From NCBI RefSeq assembly GCF_036127095.1, contig NZ_CP108006.1, forward strand, positions 7,741,501 to 7,805,500: 64,000 bases of DNA, written 5' to 3'. This DNA comes from Streptomyces sp. NBC_00335. Lineage in GTDB: Bacteria; Actinomycetota; Actinomycetes; Streptomycetales; Streptomycetaceae. How positions within the stretch are numbered: the first letter of the stretch is position 1; each line of letters starts with the position of its first letter. The notes below the pieces were generated by a model. It saw only the letters and a program-made list of their open reading frames with translations, was not told the DNA's origin and ran no database searches. Shown one piece after another: positions 1-8,039 of the stretch. Both the position numbers and the translations under genes were made by a program.

Positions 1-390
1 GGTGTGCCAGCGGGCTGTCGGAAGGTCCCAGACCTTCTCGTACCCGGTCTGCACGGCGGAGCCGAAGGTCAGGCCGAAGACGGCGAGCGCGGCCAGACCG
101 AAGGCGGTCGTCCGCTCCAGAGCGAGGTCCGCGGCGCCGAACAGCATCTCCACCCGCTCCCGGGAGAACTCCGTCACCCCGAGGGCCTGACCGAGCCAGC
201 GGCCGAAGCCCGAGCCGCTGCCCGGCGCGGCGGCCGCGACGACGACGAGCAGCGGCACCAGGGTGAGGAAGCCGAGGGCGGCGAAGCCCATGGCCCGGTG
301 CATCAGCTCCATCTCCCGCCCACGGCTCCATGCCAGCCCGGCATGGGAGGCCTGGAGCCGGTCGTGGAGCCGCCGGAAGGTCGAGGTCAC
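1..390 (-). CDS. YihY/BrkB-family membrane protein, N-terminal part (runs off the window)
   Basis: Reading the minus strand from a GTG at 390 gives 130 codons without a stop to the window edge. The protein begins VTSTFRRLHDRLQ and continues with WSRGREMELMHRAMGF, a hydrophobic stretch at about residues 33-52 and another near 97-113. This is the N-terminal pattern of the YihY/BrkB ('ribonuclease BN-like') integral membrane family, whose members have about six membrane segments and no firmly known activity. AGGGAC lies about 8 bases before the GTG and supports this start. The rest of the gene lies left of the window, so length and C-terminus cannot be judged. The family call is from pattern memory and fairly sure. 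Confidence 0.7.
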   Translation of the reverse strand, partial: MTSTFRRLHDRLQASHAGLAWSRGREMELMHRAMGFAALGFLTLVPLLVVVAAAAPGSGSGFGRWLGQALGVTEFSRERVEMLFGAADLALERTTAFGLAALAVFGLTFGSAVQTGYEKVWDLPTARWHT

Positions 391-540
391 GCCTCTGTCC
401 CTACCCGGCTGGGCCCGCAGCTTCCCGGGAGGCCCCCCGAGTGGGCCCGAAGGGGTGGATCCGACGGCGGTCCGGCCCTCCGGCGGGGGCGCCCGCCCGT
501 CCCGTGTGCGGCGCGGACCAAGCCTCGGACTCCGGCTCAG

Positions 541-651
541 CCCTCGGGCTCCGATTCAGCCGCGGACCCAGCCTCGGCCTCGGACCCCGGCTCCGGCTCG
601 GCCTCTGACTCCGGCTCCGGCTCCGGCTCAGCCTCTGACTCCGGCTTGGGC
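541..651. repeat. CCGGCT/C-rich hexanucleotide microsatellite
   Basis: Imperfect 6-bp units (ggctcc, ggctcg, ggctca) fill the stretch between the YihY-like gene and the stop of the CoA ligase. Similar units recur at 3070-3160, 28749-28815, 39240-39343, 50100-50200 and 56165-56235. No gene was found in 391-651. Confidence 0.7.
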
Positions 652-1968
652 TCAGGCTCCGCCCTCCCGGAGGTCCACCAGTCGCTTGATCTTGCCGACC
701 GACCGCTCCAGGGTCTCCGGATCCACCACCTCCACCGCGACCGAGACTCCGACGCCCTCCTTGACGGCCCGCACCACCGAGGCCGCCGCGGCCTCCCGCT
801 GGGCGGCGTCGCTCTCTCGGCGTGCCTCCACCCGTACTGTCAGGGCGTCCAGCCGGCCCTGCCTGGTCAGCCGGAGCTGGAAGTGCGGGGCCAGGGCCGG
901 GGTCCGCAGGAGCACCTCCTCGATCTGGGTGGGGTAGAGGTTCACCCCGCGCAGGATGATCATGTCGTCGCTGCGGCCGGTGATCTTCTCCATACGGCGG
1001 AAGGCCGGCCGGACCGTGCCGGGGAGCAGCCGGGTCAGGTCCCGGGTGCGGTAGCGGACGATGGGCATCGCCTCCTTGGTCAGCGAGGTGAAGACCAGCT
1101 CCCCGGGCTCGCCCTCCGGCAGCACGGCGCCCGTCAGCGGGTCGACCACCTCCGGGTAGAAGTGGTCCTCCCATATGTGGAGACCGTCTTTTGTCTCGGC
1201 GAACTCCTGTGCGACACCAGGGCCCATCACCTCCGAGAGCCCGTATATGTCCACCGCGTCGATGTTCAGGCGTTCCTCGATCTCGCGGCGCATCTCCTCC
1301 GTCCAGGGCTCGGCACCGAAGATCCCCGTACGGAGGGAGGTGGCGCGGGGATCGATGCCCTGGCGCTCCATCTCGTCCAGCAGGGTCAGCATGTAGGAGG
1401 GGGTCACCATGATGACCTCCGGCCGGAAGTCCTCGATCAGCCGGACCTGGCGGTCCGTCATCCCGCCCGAGGCGGGCACGACCGTACAGCCCAGGCGCTC
1501 CGCGCCGTAGTGCGCGCCCAGGCCTCCGGTGAACAGGCCGTACCCGTAGGCGATGTGGACGATCTGGCCGGGCCTGCCGCCCGCCGCGCGGATCGAGCGG
1601 GCGACGACGTCCGCCCAGGTGGACAGGTCCCCGTCCGTGTATCCGACGACGGTCGGGCGGCCCGTCGTCCCGCTGGACGCGTGGATGCGGCGGACCTCGG
1701 AGCGCGGTACGGCGAACATGCCGAAGGGGTACTGGTCGCGCAGATCGGACTTGGTGGTGAAGGGGAACAAGGAGAGGTCGGAGAGGGAGCGGCAGTCGTC
1801 GGGATGCAGACCGGCCTTGTCGAAGGCCTGCCGGTAGAAGGGAACCCGGTCGTAGGCCCGGCGCAAGGTCGCCCGCAGGCGGGTCAGCTGGAGCGCCGCC
1901 AGCTCGTCCCGGCCCATCCGCTCGCCCTCGTCCGCGCCGCCGTCGTGGCCCTGTGCGTACGTACCCAT
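652..1968 (-). CDS. paaK: Phenylacetate-CoA ligase (PaaK family)
   Basis: A cytosolic adenylate-forming ligase of 438 residues that would activate phenylacetate or a similar aryl acid to its CoA ester with ATP, the entry step of the phenylacetyl-CoA pathway. The AMP-binding P-loop ASSGTTGRPTVVGYT is at about residue 97. GAEPWTEEMR, YGLSEVMGPG and YRTRDLT follow in PaaK order, and the C-terminal AMP-binding domain holds GRSDDMIILRGVNLYPTQIE. Length fits the family. ATG 1968 is chosen because AAGGGG lies 8 bases upstream; the GTG at 1977 overlaps that site. No paaABCDE oxygenase genes are in the window, so it is either a scattered gene or serves another acid. An imperfect TetR-like palindrome lies at 1993-2010. 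The exact substrate is inferred. Confidence 0.88.
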   Translation of the reverse strand: MGTYAQGHDGGADEGERMGRDELAALQLTRLRATLRRAYDRVPFYRQAFDKAGLHPDDCRSLSDLSLFPFTTKSDLRDQYPFGMFAVPRSEVRRIHASSGTTGRPTVVGYTDGDLSTWADVVARSIRAAGGRPGQIVHIAYGYGLFTGGLGAHYGAERLGCTVVPASGGMTDRQVRLIEDFRPEVIMVTPSYMLTLLDEMERQGIDPRATSLRTGIFGAEPWTEEMRREIEERLNIDAVDIYGLSEVMGPGVAQEFAETKDGLHIWEDHFYPEVVDPLTGAVLPEGEPGELVFTSLTKEAMPIVRYRTRDLTRLLPGTVRPAFRRMEKITGRSDDMIILRGVNLYPTQIEEVLLRTPALAPHFQLRLTRQGRLDALTVRVEARRESDAAQREAAAASVVRAVKEGVGVSVAVEVVDPETLERSVGKIKRLVDLREGGA

Positions 1969-1992
1969 GCAGCCCACCCCTTGTCCGAGTCA

Positions 1993-2010
1993 ACCGACCG
2001 ATCATTCGGT
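1993..2010. promoter_or_regulatory. Imperfect inverted repeat, possible TetR-type operator
   Basis: ACCGACCGATCATTCGGT has arms ACCGA/TCGGT around a GATC centre. It lies 25 bases upstream of the paaK start in the 108-bp divergent gap to the hydrolase gene. A second small repeat, ACTCG-AA-CGAGT, is at 2042-2053. The ACCGACCG..CGGT pattern with an 18-bp span resembles TetR-family sites; no tetR gene is adjacent. Confidence 0.45.
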
Positions 2011-2076
2011 AGATTGCCGGACTGTCGCGGCCAAATCAATTACTCGAACGAGTGATCGTCTGCTGAGATTGCGTCC

Positions 2077-2967
2077 ATGTCGACCTCCACTCCTCCCACC
2101 TGCAGCTTCACCTTCACCGCCCATGACGGAACCGAACTCGCGTACCACGTCCAGGGTGAAGGCGAGCCGCTCCTGTGCCTCCCCGGCGGCGCCATGCGGG
2201 CCTCCGCCTACCTGGGTGACCTCGGTGGACTGGCCGCGGGCCGCCGGCTGATCCTGCTCGACCTGCGAGGCACCGGGGACTCCGCGCTCCCGGCCGATCC
2301 GGCGACGTACCGGGTCGACCACCAGGTCGCCGACGTCGATGCGCTGCGCGGTCACCTCGGCCTGGAGAGCGCCGACCTGCTCGCCCACTCCGCAGCGGGC
2401 AACCTGGCCCTGCTCTACGCGGCCGCGCACCCGCGACGGGTACGCCGACTGGCCCTGATCACGCCGACCTCCTGGGCCGTGGACCTCGCGGACTCCCCGG
2501 AAACCCGCCTCGCGGACGTCCGCGGGCGGGCCGGGAGAGAGCCCTACGACAAGGCCATCGCGGCCTACGAGCGGACGCTGGCCGCCTTGGCCGCCGGAGG
2601 GGTTCCCGAAGAGGCCGACCGGGTGGCGGTGATGCCGCTCGCCTACGGGCGCTGGGACGAGACGGCGCGTGCCCACGCGGCACTGAGCCCGGTCCAGGTG
2701 AACGCCGAGGCCTCCGCCGCCTTCGCCGGCCCGGGCGCCTTCGACCCGCCCGCCACCCGGGCCGCGCTGGGCCGCTTCACCGGAGAGGCGCTGGTCCTCG
2801 CCGGGGAGCTGGACTTCAACCCCTCCCCGGCCCTCGCGGCCCGGCTCGCGCAGCTCTTCGAGCGGGGCGTCGTCGACGTGCAGCAGGGCGGTGGGCACTT
2901 CCCGTGGCTGGACGACGCGCCGTGGTTCGCGGCCCGGATCGAGCAGTTCTTGAGCACCGGGGCCTGA
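2077..2967 (+). CDS. Alpha/beta-fold hydrolase
   Basis: A 296-residue cytosolic alpha/beta hydrolase, probably of the proline-iminopeptidase/esterase-like group. The oxyanion strand is LLCLPGGAMRAS (about residues 32-43). The nucleophile elbow reads LLAHSAAGN, with Ala instead of the usual first Gly. The acid is probably the Asp in AGELDFNPSP, and the histidine is in QGGGHFPWLDD near the end, so the catalytic triad looks complete. It is transcribed away from paaK and ends at a strong hairpin (3015-3060) shared with the convergent acyl-CoA synthetase. Substrate unknown; proximity to the sterol locus is suggestive only. The ribosome site before ATG 2077 is weak. Confidence 0.82.
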   Translation: MSTSTPPTCSFTFTAHDGTELAYHVQGEGEPLLCLPGGAMRASAYLGDLGGLAAGRRLILLDLRGTGDSALPADPATYRVDHQVADVDALRGHLGLESADLLAHSAAGNLALLYAAAHPRRVRRLALITPTSWAVDLADSPETRLADVRGRAGREPYDKAIAAYERTLAALAAGGVPEEADRVAVMPLAYGRWDETARAHAALSPVQVNAEASAAFAGPGAFDPPATRAALGRFTGEALVLAGELDFNPSPALAARLAQLFERGVVDVQQGGGHFPWLDDAPWFAARIEQFLSTGA

Positions 2968-3014
2968 GCGGCGACGGGAGGGCCGCGTGCCTGCGGCCGA
3001 GGTGCGCGTGCGGA

Positions 3015-3060
3015 CACGCCCGCGGGCCGGGACCCATCAGGGTCCCGGCCCGCGGGCGTG
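3015..3060. terminator. Perfect 21-bp inverted repeat with ATCA loop, bidirectional terminator
   Basis: Arms at 3015-3035 and 3040-3060 are perfectly complementary and separated by four bases. It sits exactly between two convergent stops (2967 and 3073), without a T-run on either side, as is common for Streptomyces terminators. Confidence 0.85.
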
Positions 3061-3072
3061 CGCAGCGCAGGG

Positions 3073-4758
3073 TCAGTTCGCGGTGCCCGTGCCCGTGCCC
3101 GCGTCGGTGCCCGTGCCCGCGTCGGCGTCCGTGCCCGCGTCGGCGTCCGTGGCCACCGACTTCGCCCACCGGTAGTCCGCCTTGCCGCTCGGGGAGCGCT
3201 GGATGGCGGGCGCGATGACGAGCTGGCGCGGGATCTTGTAGCCGGCCAGCTTGGTGCGGCAGTGGGCCTGGATCTCGTCCAGCGTCGGCTCGGCCGACCC
3301 CGCCCGGATCTCGACCACCGCGGCGACGTGGCTGCCCCATTTCGGGTCCGGGACCCCGGCGACCAGGGCGTCGTAGACGTCCGGGTGGGACTTCAGCGCC
3401 TGCTCGACCTCCTCCGGGTACACCTTCTCGCCGCCCGTGTTGATGCACTGGGAGCCGCGGCCGAGGACGGTGACGATGCCCTGCTCGTCCACGGTCGCCA
3501 TGTCGCCGAGCAGCACCCACCGCTCGGATCCCTTCTGGAAGAAGGTTTCGGCGGTCTTGACGGGGTCGTTGTAGTAGCCCAGCGGTACGTACCCGCGCTG
3601 CGCGAGCCGTCCCGGTTCGCCGACCGGAACCGGTTCGTGGGTGACCGGGTCGACCACCTGCGTCCGCTCGTTGACCTCCAGCCGGAACCCCTTCTCCGGG
3701 CTGGAGTCGTTCGTCGCGCGGCCGTTCGAGCCGGACTCGGACGAGCCGAAGTTGTTCAGGAGCATCACGTTCGGCACGAGCGCCTGGAACTCGGCGCGCA
3801 CCGTCTCCGACATGATCGCGCCGGAGGAGGAGACGCTGAAGAGGGAGGACAGGTCGGTGCCCTTCAGGGGCCCGTTGAGGGCGTCGATGAGCGGCCGCAG
3901 CATGGCGTCGCCCACCAGCGAGACGCTGGAGACCTTCTCCTTCTCGATCGTGCGCAGCACCTCCTCGGGCGCGTACTTGCGGTGGATGACCACCCGCTGC
4001 CCGTAGTTGAAGGCGATGAAGGACGTCAGCGTGGACGTGCCGTGCATCAGTGGCGGCGCGGGGAAGAAGGTCAGCCCGGCGCCCTTCGACGCGACCCGCT
4101 CGGCCAGTTCCTCGGGTCGCTTCACCGGCTCGCCGGTCGGCTCGCCCCCGAAGAGGCCCGCGAAGAAGAGGTCCTCCGCGCGCCACATGACGCCCTTGGG
4201 CATGCCGGTCGTGCCGCCGGTGTAGATGATGAACAGGTCGTCGGGGGAGCGGGGCGGGAAGCCGCGGTCCGGCGAGCCGGCCGCTTCCGCGTCGGCGTAC
4301 GCGACCGGAGCGATCGCGGGCTCCGGAGCGCCCTCGGGGGTCGGTCCGACGCGGACCAGGTGACGGAGCTTGGTCGTCTGTGGGAGGGCCGCCGCGACCC
4401 GTTCGGTGAACTCGCCCTCGAAGACGAGCGCGGCGAGGTCGGCGTCGTTGTAGAGGTAGACGAGCTCTTCCTCCACGTACCGGTAGTTCACGTTCACCGG
4501 TACCAGGCGGGCCTTCAGGCAGGCGAGGACGGTCTGGAGGTACTCGATGCCGTTGTAGAGGTGCAGGCCCAGGTGCTCACCGGCCTTCAGGCCGCTGTCC
4601 AGCAGATGGTGCGCGATGCGGTTCGCCGCCGCGTCCAGCTCCGCGTACGTGAGGCGGCGCTCGGCGCCGGTCCCGGGGTGGTCCACGTACACGAGGGCCT
4701 CGCGGTCCGGGACCACGTCCACGACCGACTCGAACAGGTCGGCAATGTTGTACTCCAC
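3073..4758 (-). CDS. Acyl-CoA synthetase, FadD19-like (sterol side-chain activation)
   Basis: A 561-residue ATP-dependent acyl-CoA ligase of the ANL superfamily. The P-loop YTGGTTGMPKGV is at about residues 179-190. NNFGSSESG, GYVPLGYYNDPVKT, LGDMATVDEQG and the hinge region LGRGSQCINTGGEKVYPEEVE follow, with the catalytic Lys in SPSGKADYRW. Closest remembered relatives are FadD19/FadD17-type ligases that activate C24-branched sterol side chains; the facing echA-OB-ltp operon supports this. GTG 4758 is chosen because CAGGAGGAC lies just upstream (4761-4769). The last about 26 residues are a (TDADAG/TGTDAG)n tail encoded by a GTGCCC/GTCGGC microsatellite, absent from the catalytic fold. A TCTGAC-N5-GTCAGA repeat lies about 95 bases upstream. 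Confidence 0.82.
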   Translation of the reverse strand: MEYNIADLFESVVDVVPDREALVYVDHPGTGAERRLTYAELDAAANRIAHHLLDSGLKAGEHLGLHLYNGIEYLQTVLACLKARLVPVNVNYRYVEEELVYLYNDADLAALVFEGEFTERVAAALPQTTKLRHLVRVGPTPEGAPEPAIAPVAYADAEAAGSPDRGFPPRSPDDLFIIYTGGTTGMPKGVMWRAEDLFFAGLFGGEPTGEPVKRPEELAERVASKGAGLTFFPAPPLMHGTSTLTSFIAFNYGQRVVIHRKYAPEEVLRTIEKEKVSSVSLVGDAMLRPLIDALNGPLKGTDLSSLFSVSSSGAIMSETVRAEFQALVPNVMLLNNFGSSESGSNGRATNDSSPEKGFRLEVNERTQVVDPVTHEPVPVGEPGRLAQRGYVPLGYYNDPVKTAETFFQKGSERWVLLGDMATVDEQGIVTVLGRGSQCINTGGEKVYPEEVEQALKSHPDVYDALVAGVPDPKWGSHVAAVVEIRAGSAEPTLDEIQAHCRTKLAGYKIPRQLVIAPAIQRSPSGKADYRWAKSVATDADAGTDADAGTGTDAGTGTGTAN

Positions 4759-4851
4759 CGGTCCTCCTGACCCAGAAAATCCCATGGCTGGTCTGCTCGG
4801 CGGTCATTAGAGCGTCGCCAACCCCAACAAGGAAGGGGACCGTCCAAGAAA

Positions 4852-4868
4852 TCTGACTGGGTGTCAGA
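4852..4868. promoter_or_regulatory. Inverted repeat TCTGAC-tgggt-GTCAGA, candidate steroid-regulon operator
   Basis: A perfect 6+6 palindrome with 5-base spacer in the divergent gap between the FadD19-like and EchA19-like genes. Nearly the same sequence (TCTGAT-gctga-GTCAGA, also followed by AAA) lies upstream of the 3-ketosteroid dehydrogenase at 16287-16303. Confidence 0.65.
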
Positions 4869-4932
4869 AAACTATTGAACTGCACCCGCCCCTACTGCAA
4901 CCTGTTCTAGGTCTTGAGACGGGAGGACGGCA

Positions 4933-5733
4933 ATGGGTGGGACAGAACACCTGACCGTGGAACGCCACGGAGCCACGCTGGTGCTCACCATGAACAGGCC
5001 CGAGGCGAAGAACGCGCTCTCGCTGCCGCTGCTGGTGGGGCTGTACGACGGCTGGCTGGAGGCCGACGCGGACGACACGATCCGCTCGGTGGTGCTGACG
5101 GGGGCCGGCGGGGACTTCTGCGCCGGCATGGACCTGAAGGCGCTGGCCGGCAAGGGCATGGCGGGCGACCAGTACCGGGACCGGCTGAAGGCCGACCCGG
5201 ACCTGCACTGGAAGGCGATGCTGCGCCACCACCGGCCGCGCAAGCCGATCATCGCGGCGGTCGAGGGCTACTGCGTGGCGGGCGGCACGGAGATCCTCCA
5301 GGGGACCGACATCCGGGTCGCGGGGGAGGGGGCCACCTTCGGACTGTTCGAGGTCAAGCGGGGGCTCTTCCCGATCGGCGGCTCGACGGTCCGGCTCCCG
5401 CGGCAGATCCCGCGGACCCACGCGCTGGAGATGCTGCTGACCGGGCGGCCGTACGCGGCCGAGGAGGCGGCGCGGATCGGGCTCGTGGGGCGGGTCGTCC
5501 CGGACGGGACGGCGCTGGACGCTGCGCTGGAGATCGCGGAGCGGATCAACGCGTGCGGGCCGCTGGCGGTGGAGGCCGTGAAGGCCTCCGTCTACGAGAC
5601 GGCCGAGATGACGGAGTCGGAGGGGCTCGCGGCGGAGCTGCTGCGGGGGTGGCCGATCTTCGACACCGCTGACGCGAAGGAGGGGGCGCGGGCGTTCGCC
5701 GAGAAGCGGCCCGCGGTGTATCGGCGGGAGTAG
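4933..5733 (+). CDS. Crotonase-family enoyl-CoA hydratase, EchA19-like
   Basis: A 266-residue crotonase-fold enzyme expected to hydrate the alpha,beta-unsaturated CoA thioester formed during sterol side-chain beta-oxidation. First oxyanion segment GGDFCAGMDLKAL, second YCVAGGTEILQGTD. The two catalytic Glu positions of true hydratases appear occupied: Glu in GGTE and Glu in LFEVKRG. GLVGRVVPDG and the C-terminal helix are standard. GGGAGG precedes ATG 4933 by about 7 bases. It is divergent from the FadD19-like ligase across the shared operator and followed after 285 bp by the OB-fold/lipid-transfer operon, the order that points to a mycobacterial echA19-type gene. The role is inferred from context; the fold is certain. 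Confidence 0.85.
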   Translation: MGGTEHLTVERHGATLVLTMNRPEAKNALSLPLLVGLYDGWLEADADDTIRSVVLTGAGGDFCAGMDLKALAGKGMAGDQYRDRLKADPDLHWKAMLRHHRPRKPIIAAVEGYCVAGGTEILQGTDIRVAGEGATFGLFEVKRGLFPIGGSTVRLPRQIPRTHALEMLLTGRPYAAEEAARIGLVGRVVPDGTALDAALEIAERINACGPLAVEAVKASVYETAEMTESEGLAAELLRGWPIFDTADAKEGARAFAEKRPAVYRRE

Positions 5734-5736
5734 TTC

Positions 5737-5906
5737 GGTTGCGGCCCGGCCCGGCCCGGCCCGGCCCGGGCCTGCCCTGCGCGGCGGTGCCCGTGCGGGT
5801 GCGGGTGCCCACGGCTGTGTCGGTGGTAACGGACCGGGGCACGGGTGCGGCGCCGTTGCCGGGGACCAGTCCCCGGACCCCTGCGCCTCAAACGCCGGCG
5901 GGGCTG
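5737..5906. repeat. (GGCCC)n tract and half copy of a dispersed palindromic repeat
   Basis: Immediately after the hydratase stop there is a GGCCC-unit run (about 5740-5770). Bases 5849-5906 match one arm of the repeat at 13694-13754 (inverted orientation), including the core CCTCAAACGCCGGCGGGGCT. The rest of the 285-bp gap shows GGAG at 6007 as ribosome site for the next gene and no clear promoter. Confidence 0.7.
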
Positions 5907-6018
5907 AATGGGCCCCGGCGGTGCCTGATTGGTTCGGCGGAGCCCGAGTCGGCCCCGGCAGATCTTGTTCGCCCGGCGGGGCTGCCAGTGTCCCGCCCCC
6001 TACATCGGAGACCCACCC

Positions 6019-6981
6019 ATGACAGCCGCGTCGCCACCCGAGATCCTCCGTGCGCCCCTCGTCGTCGAGTTCCCCTTCACCCGCTCCCTCGGCCCCGTGC
6101 AGAGCGCCTTCCTCACCGGCCTGCGCGAAGGGGTCGTCCTCGGGGTCACCACCGCCGACGGCAAGGTGATGGTGCCGCCCGTCGAGTACGACCCCGTCAC
6201 CGCCGAGGAGATCCGTGACCTGGTCGAGGTGGGCACCACCGGGACCGTCACCACCTGGGCCTGGAACGGTTCGCCGCGCCCCAACCAGCCCCTCGCCACG
6301 CCCTTCGCCTGGGTGCTCGTCCGCCTCGACGGCGCGGACACGGCCCTCCTGCACGCCCTCGACGCCCCCGGGCCCGAGGCGGTCACCACCGGCATGCGGG
6401 TCCGCGTGCGGTGGGCCGCGGAGCGGACCGGGGCCATTACCGACATCGCCTGCTTCGAGCCCGCCGGGGACGGGGAGCCGGGCACCCAAGCGGCACCGCA
6501 CAGCGGGGAGTTCGCCGACGCCGTCACCGGGATCGTCGCCGAGGCCCGCCTGGACTACTCGTACAGCCCCGGCCGCGCGCAGACCGCGTACATCGCCGGG
6601 CTCTCCGAGCAGAAGACCATCGGCGAGCGCTGCCCCTCCTGCCACAAGGTGTACGTGCCCCCGCGTGGCGCCTGCCCCACCTGCGGGGTGGCGACGACCG
6701 ACCGGGTCGAGGTCGGGCCGGCGGGCACCGTCACCACCTACTGCATCGTCAACATCAAGGCCAAGAACCTCGACATCGAAGTCCCCTACGTCTACGCACA
6801 CATCGCCCTCGACGGCGCCGGCCTGGCCCTCCACGGCCGGATCGGCGGCATCCCGTACGACCAGGTGCGGATGGGGCTGCGGGTCGAACCCGTCTGGACC
6901 GAGGGCGGGCGCTTCCCCGACCACTACCGCCCCACCGGAGAGCCGGACGCGGACTACGACGTGTACAAGGAGCTCATCTGA
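6019..6981 (+). CDS. Double OB-fold / zinc-ribbon protein (DUF35-type), partner of Ltp proteins
   Basis: A 320-residue protein with two DUF35-like units. The C-terminal half has the rubredoxin-like zinc ribbon CPSCHKVYVPPRGACPTCG at about residues 212-230, followed by an OB-fold; the N-terminal half (about 1-150) looks like a second OB-fold without cysteines. Such proteins pair with thiolase-like lipid-transfer proteins: ChsH2's DUF35 domain with the Ltp2 aldolase, and Rv3521 next to ltp4/ltp3 in M. tuberculosis. The stop overlaps the next start (TGATG). ATG 6019 is preceded by GGAG at 8 bases. Likely a structural and acyl-CoA-binding subunit of a cytosolic aldolase or thiolase-like complex; the exact reaction is inferred. 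Confidence 0.8.
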   Translation: MTAASPPEILRAPLVVEFPFTRSLGPVQSAFLTGLREGVVLGVTTADGKVMVPPVEYDPVTAEEIRDLVEVGTTGTVTTWAWNGSPRPNQPLATPFAWVLVRLDGADTALLHALDAPGPEAVTTGMRVRVRWAAERTGAITDIACFEPAGDGEPGTQAAPHSGEFADAVTGIVAEARLDYSYSPGRAQTAYIAGLSEQKTIGERCPSCHKVYVPPRGACPTCGVATTDRVEVGPAGTVTTYCIVNIKAKNLDIEVPYVYAHIALDGAGLALHGRIGGIPYDQVRMGLRVEPVWTEGGRFPDHYRPTGEPDADYDVYKELI

Positions 6982-8039
6982 TGGCCCGATACGCCCGTGA
7001 GGTCGCGGTGGTCGCCTTCGCACAGAGCGACCACCTGCGCCGTACAGACGAGCTCAGCGAAGTAGAGATGGTCATGCCGGTCCTGCACCAAGTGCTGGCC
7101 GCCACCGGACTGAAGGCGGGCGAGATCGGCTTCACCTGCTCCGGTTCCAGCGACTACCTCGCCGGCCGGGCCTTCTCCTTCACCATGACCCTCGACGGGG
7201 TCGGCGCCTGGCCGCCCATCTCCGAATCGCACGTGGAGATGGACGGCGCCTGGGCCCTCTACGAGGCCTGGGTCAAGATCCAGACCGGCGAGGCCGACAC
7301 CGCCCTCGTCTACTCCTACGGGAAGTCCTCGCCGGGGTCGGTGCGCGACGTGCTGACCCGCCAGCTCGACCCGTACTACGTCGCTCCGCTCTGGCCCGAC
7401 TCGGTGGCCCTGGCCGCCCTCCAGGCCCAGGCGCTCATTGACGCGGGAGAGACCGACGAAGCCGGGCTCGCCGCGATCGGCGCCCGCAGCCGGGCCTCCG
7501 CGGGAGCCAACCCGCACGCCCAGCTCAGCGGAGCCGTCGCGCAGGGCGAGTACCAGGTCGCCCCGCTGCGCACCGGAGACTGCCCGCCCATCGGCGACGG
7601 CGCGGCCGCCGTCATCCTGGCCGCCGGGGACGTGGCACGCCGGCTGTGCGAGCGGCCCGCCTGGATCACCGGCATCGACCACCGCATCGAGGCCCACAGC
7701 CTGGGGCTGCGCGACCTCACCGACTCCCCCTCGACGCGGATCGCGGCAGAGCACGCGGGCGTCTTCGAGGCCCCGGTGGACACCGCGGAACTGCACGCGC
7801 CGTTCTCCTCCCAGGAGGTCGTGCTCCGCAAGGCCCTCGGACTCGCCGGGGACGTCGCCGTCAACCCCTCCGGCGGAGCGCTCGCAGCCAACCCGATGAT
7901 GGCCGCCGGCCTGATCCGGATCGGCGAGGCGGCCGCCCGCATCCACCGCGGCGAGTCCGACCGGGCCGTCGCGCACGCCACCTCCGGCCCCTGCCTCCAG
8001 CAGAACCTGGTCGCCGTCCTGGAAGGGGACCGAGCATGA
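6981..8039 (+). CDS. Thiolase-like lipid-transfer protein, Ltp4-like
   Basis: A 352-residue thiolase-fold protein, close in length to mycobacterial Ltp4 (Rv3522). The C-terminal glycine-rich segment VNPSGGALAANPMMAAGL aligns with the thiolase GHPxGxxG region but carries ANP in place of GHP. At the usual nucleophile position (around SHVEMDGAWALYEAW) no cysteine is visible. It therefore probably lacks classical thiolase chemistry and may act as an aldolase subunit, as Ltp2 does in retro-aldol cleavage of sterol side chains. It overlaps the OB-fold gene by one base and the next Ltp by four (ATGA), which implies co-translation and a complex. Confidence 0.8.
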   Translation: MARYAREVAVVAFAQSDHLRRTDELSEVEMVMPVLHQVLAATGLKAGEIGFTCSGSSDYLAGRAFSFTMTLDGVGAWPPISESHVEMDGAWALYEAWVKIQTGEADTALVYSYGKSSPGSVRDVLTRQLDPYYVAPLWPDSVALAALQAQALIDAGETDEAGLAAIGARSRASAGANPHAQLSGAVAQGEYQVAPLRTGDCPPIGDGAAAVILAAGDVARRLCERPAWITGIDHRIEAHSLGLRDLTDSPSTRIAAEHAGVFEAPVDTAELHAPFSSQEVVLRKALGLAGDVAVNPSGGALAANPMMAAGLIRIGEAAARIHRGESDRAVAHATSGPCLQQNLVAVLEGDRA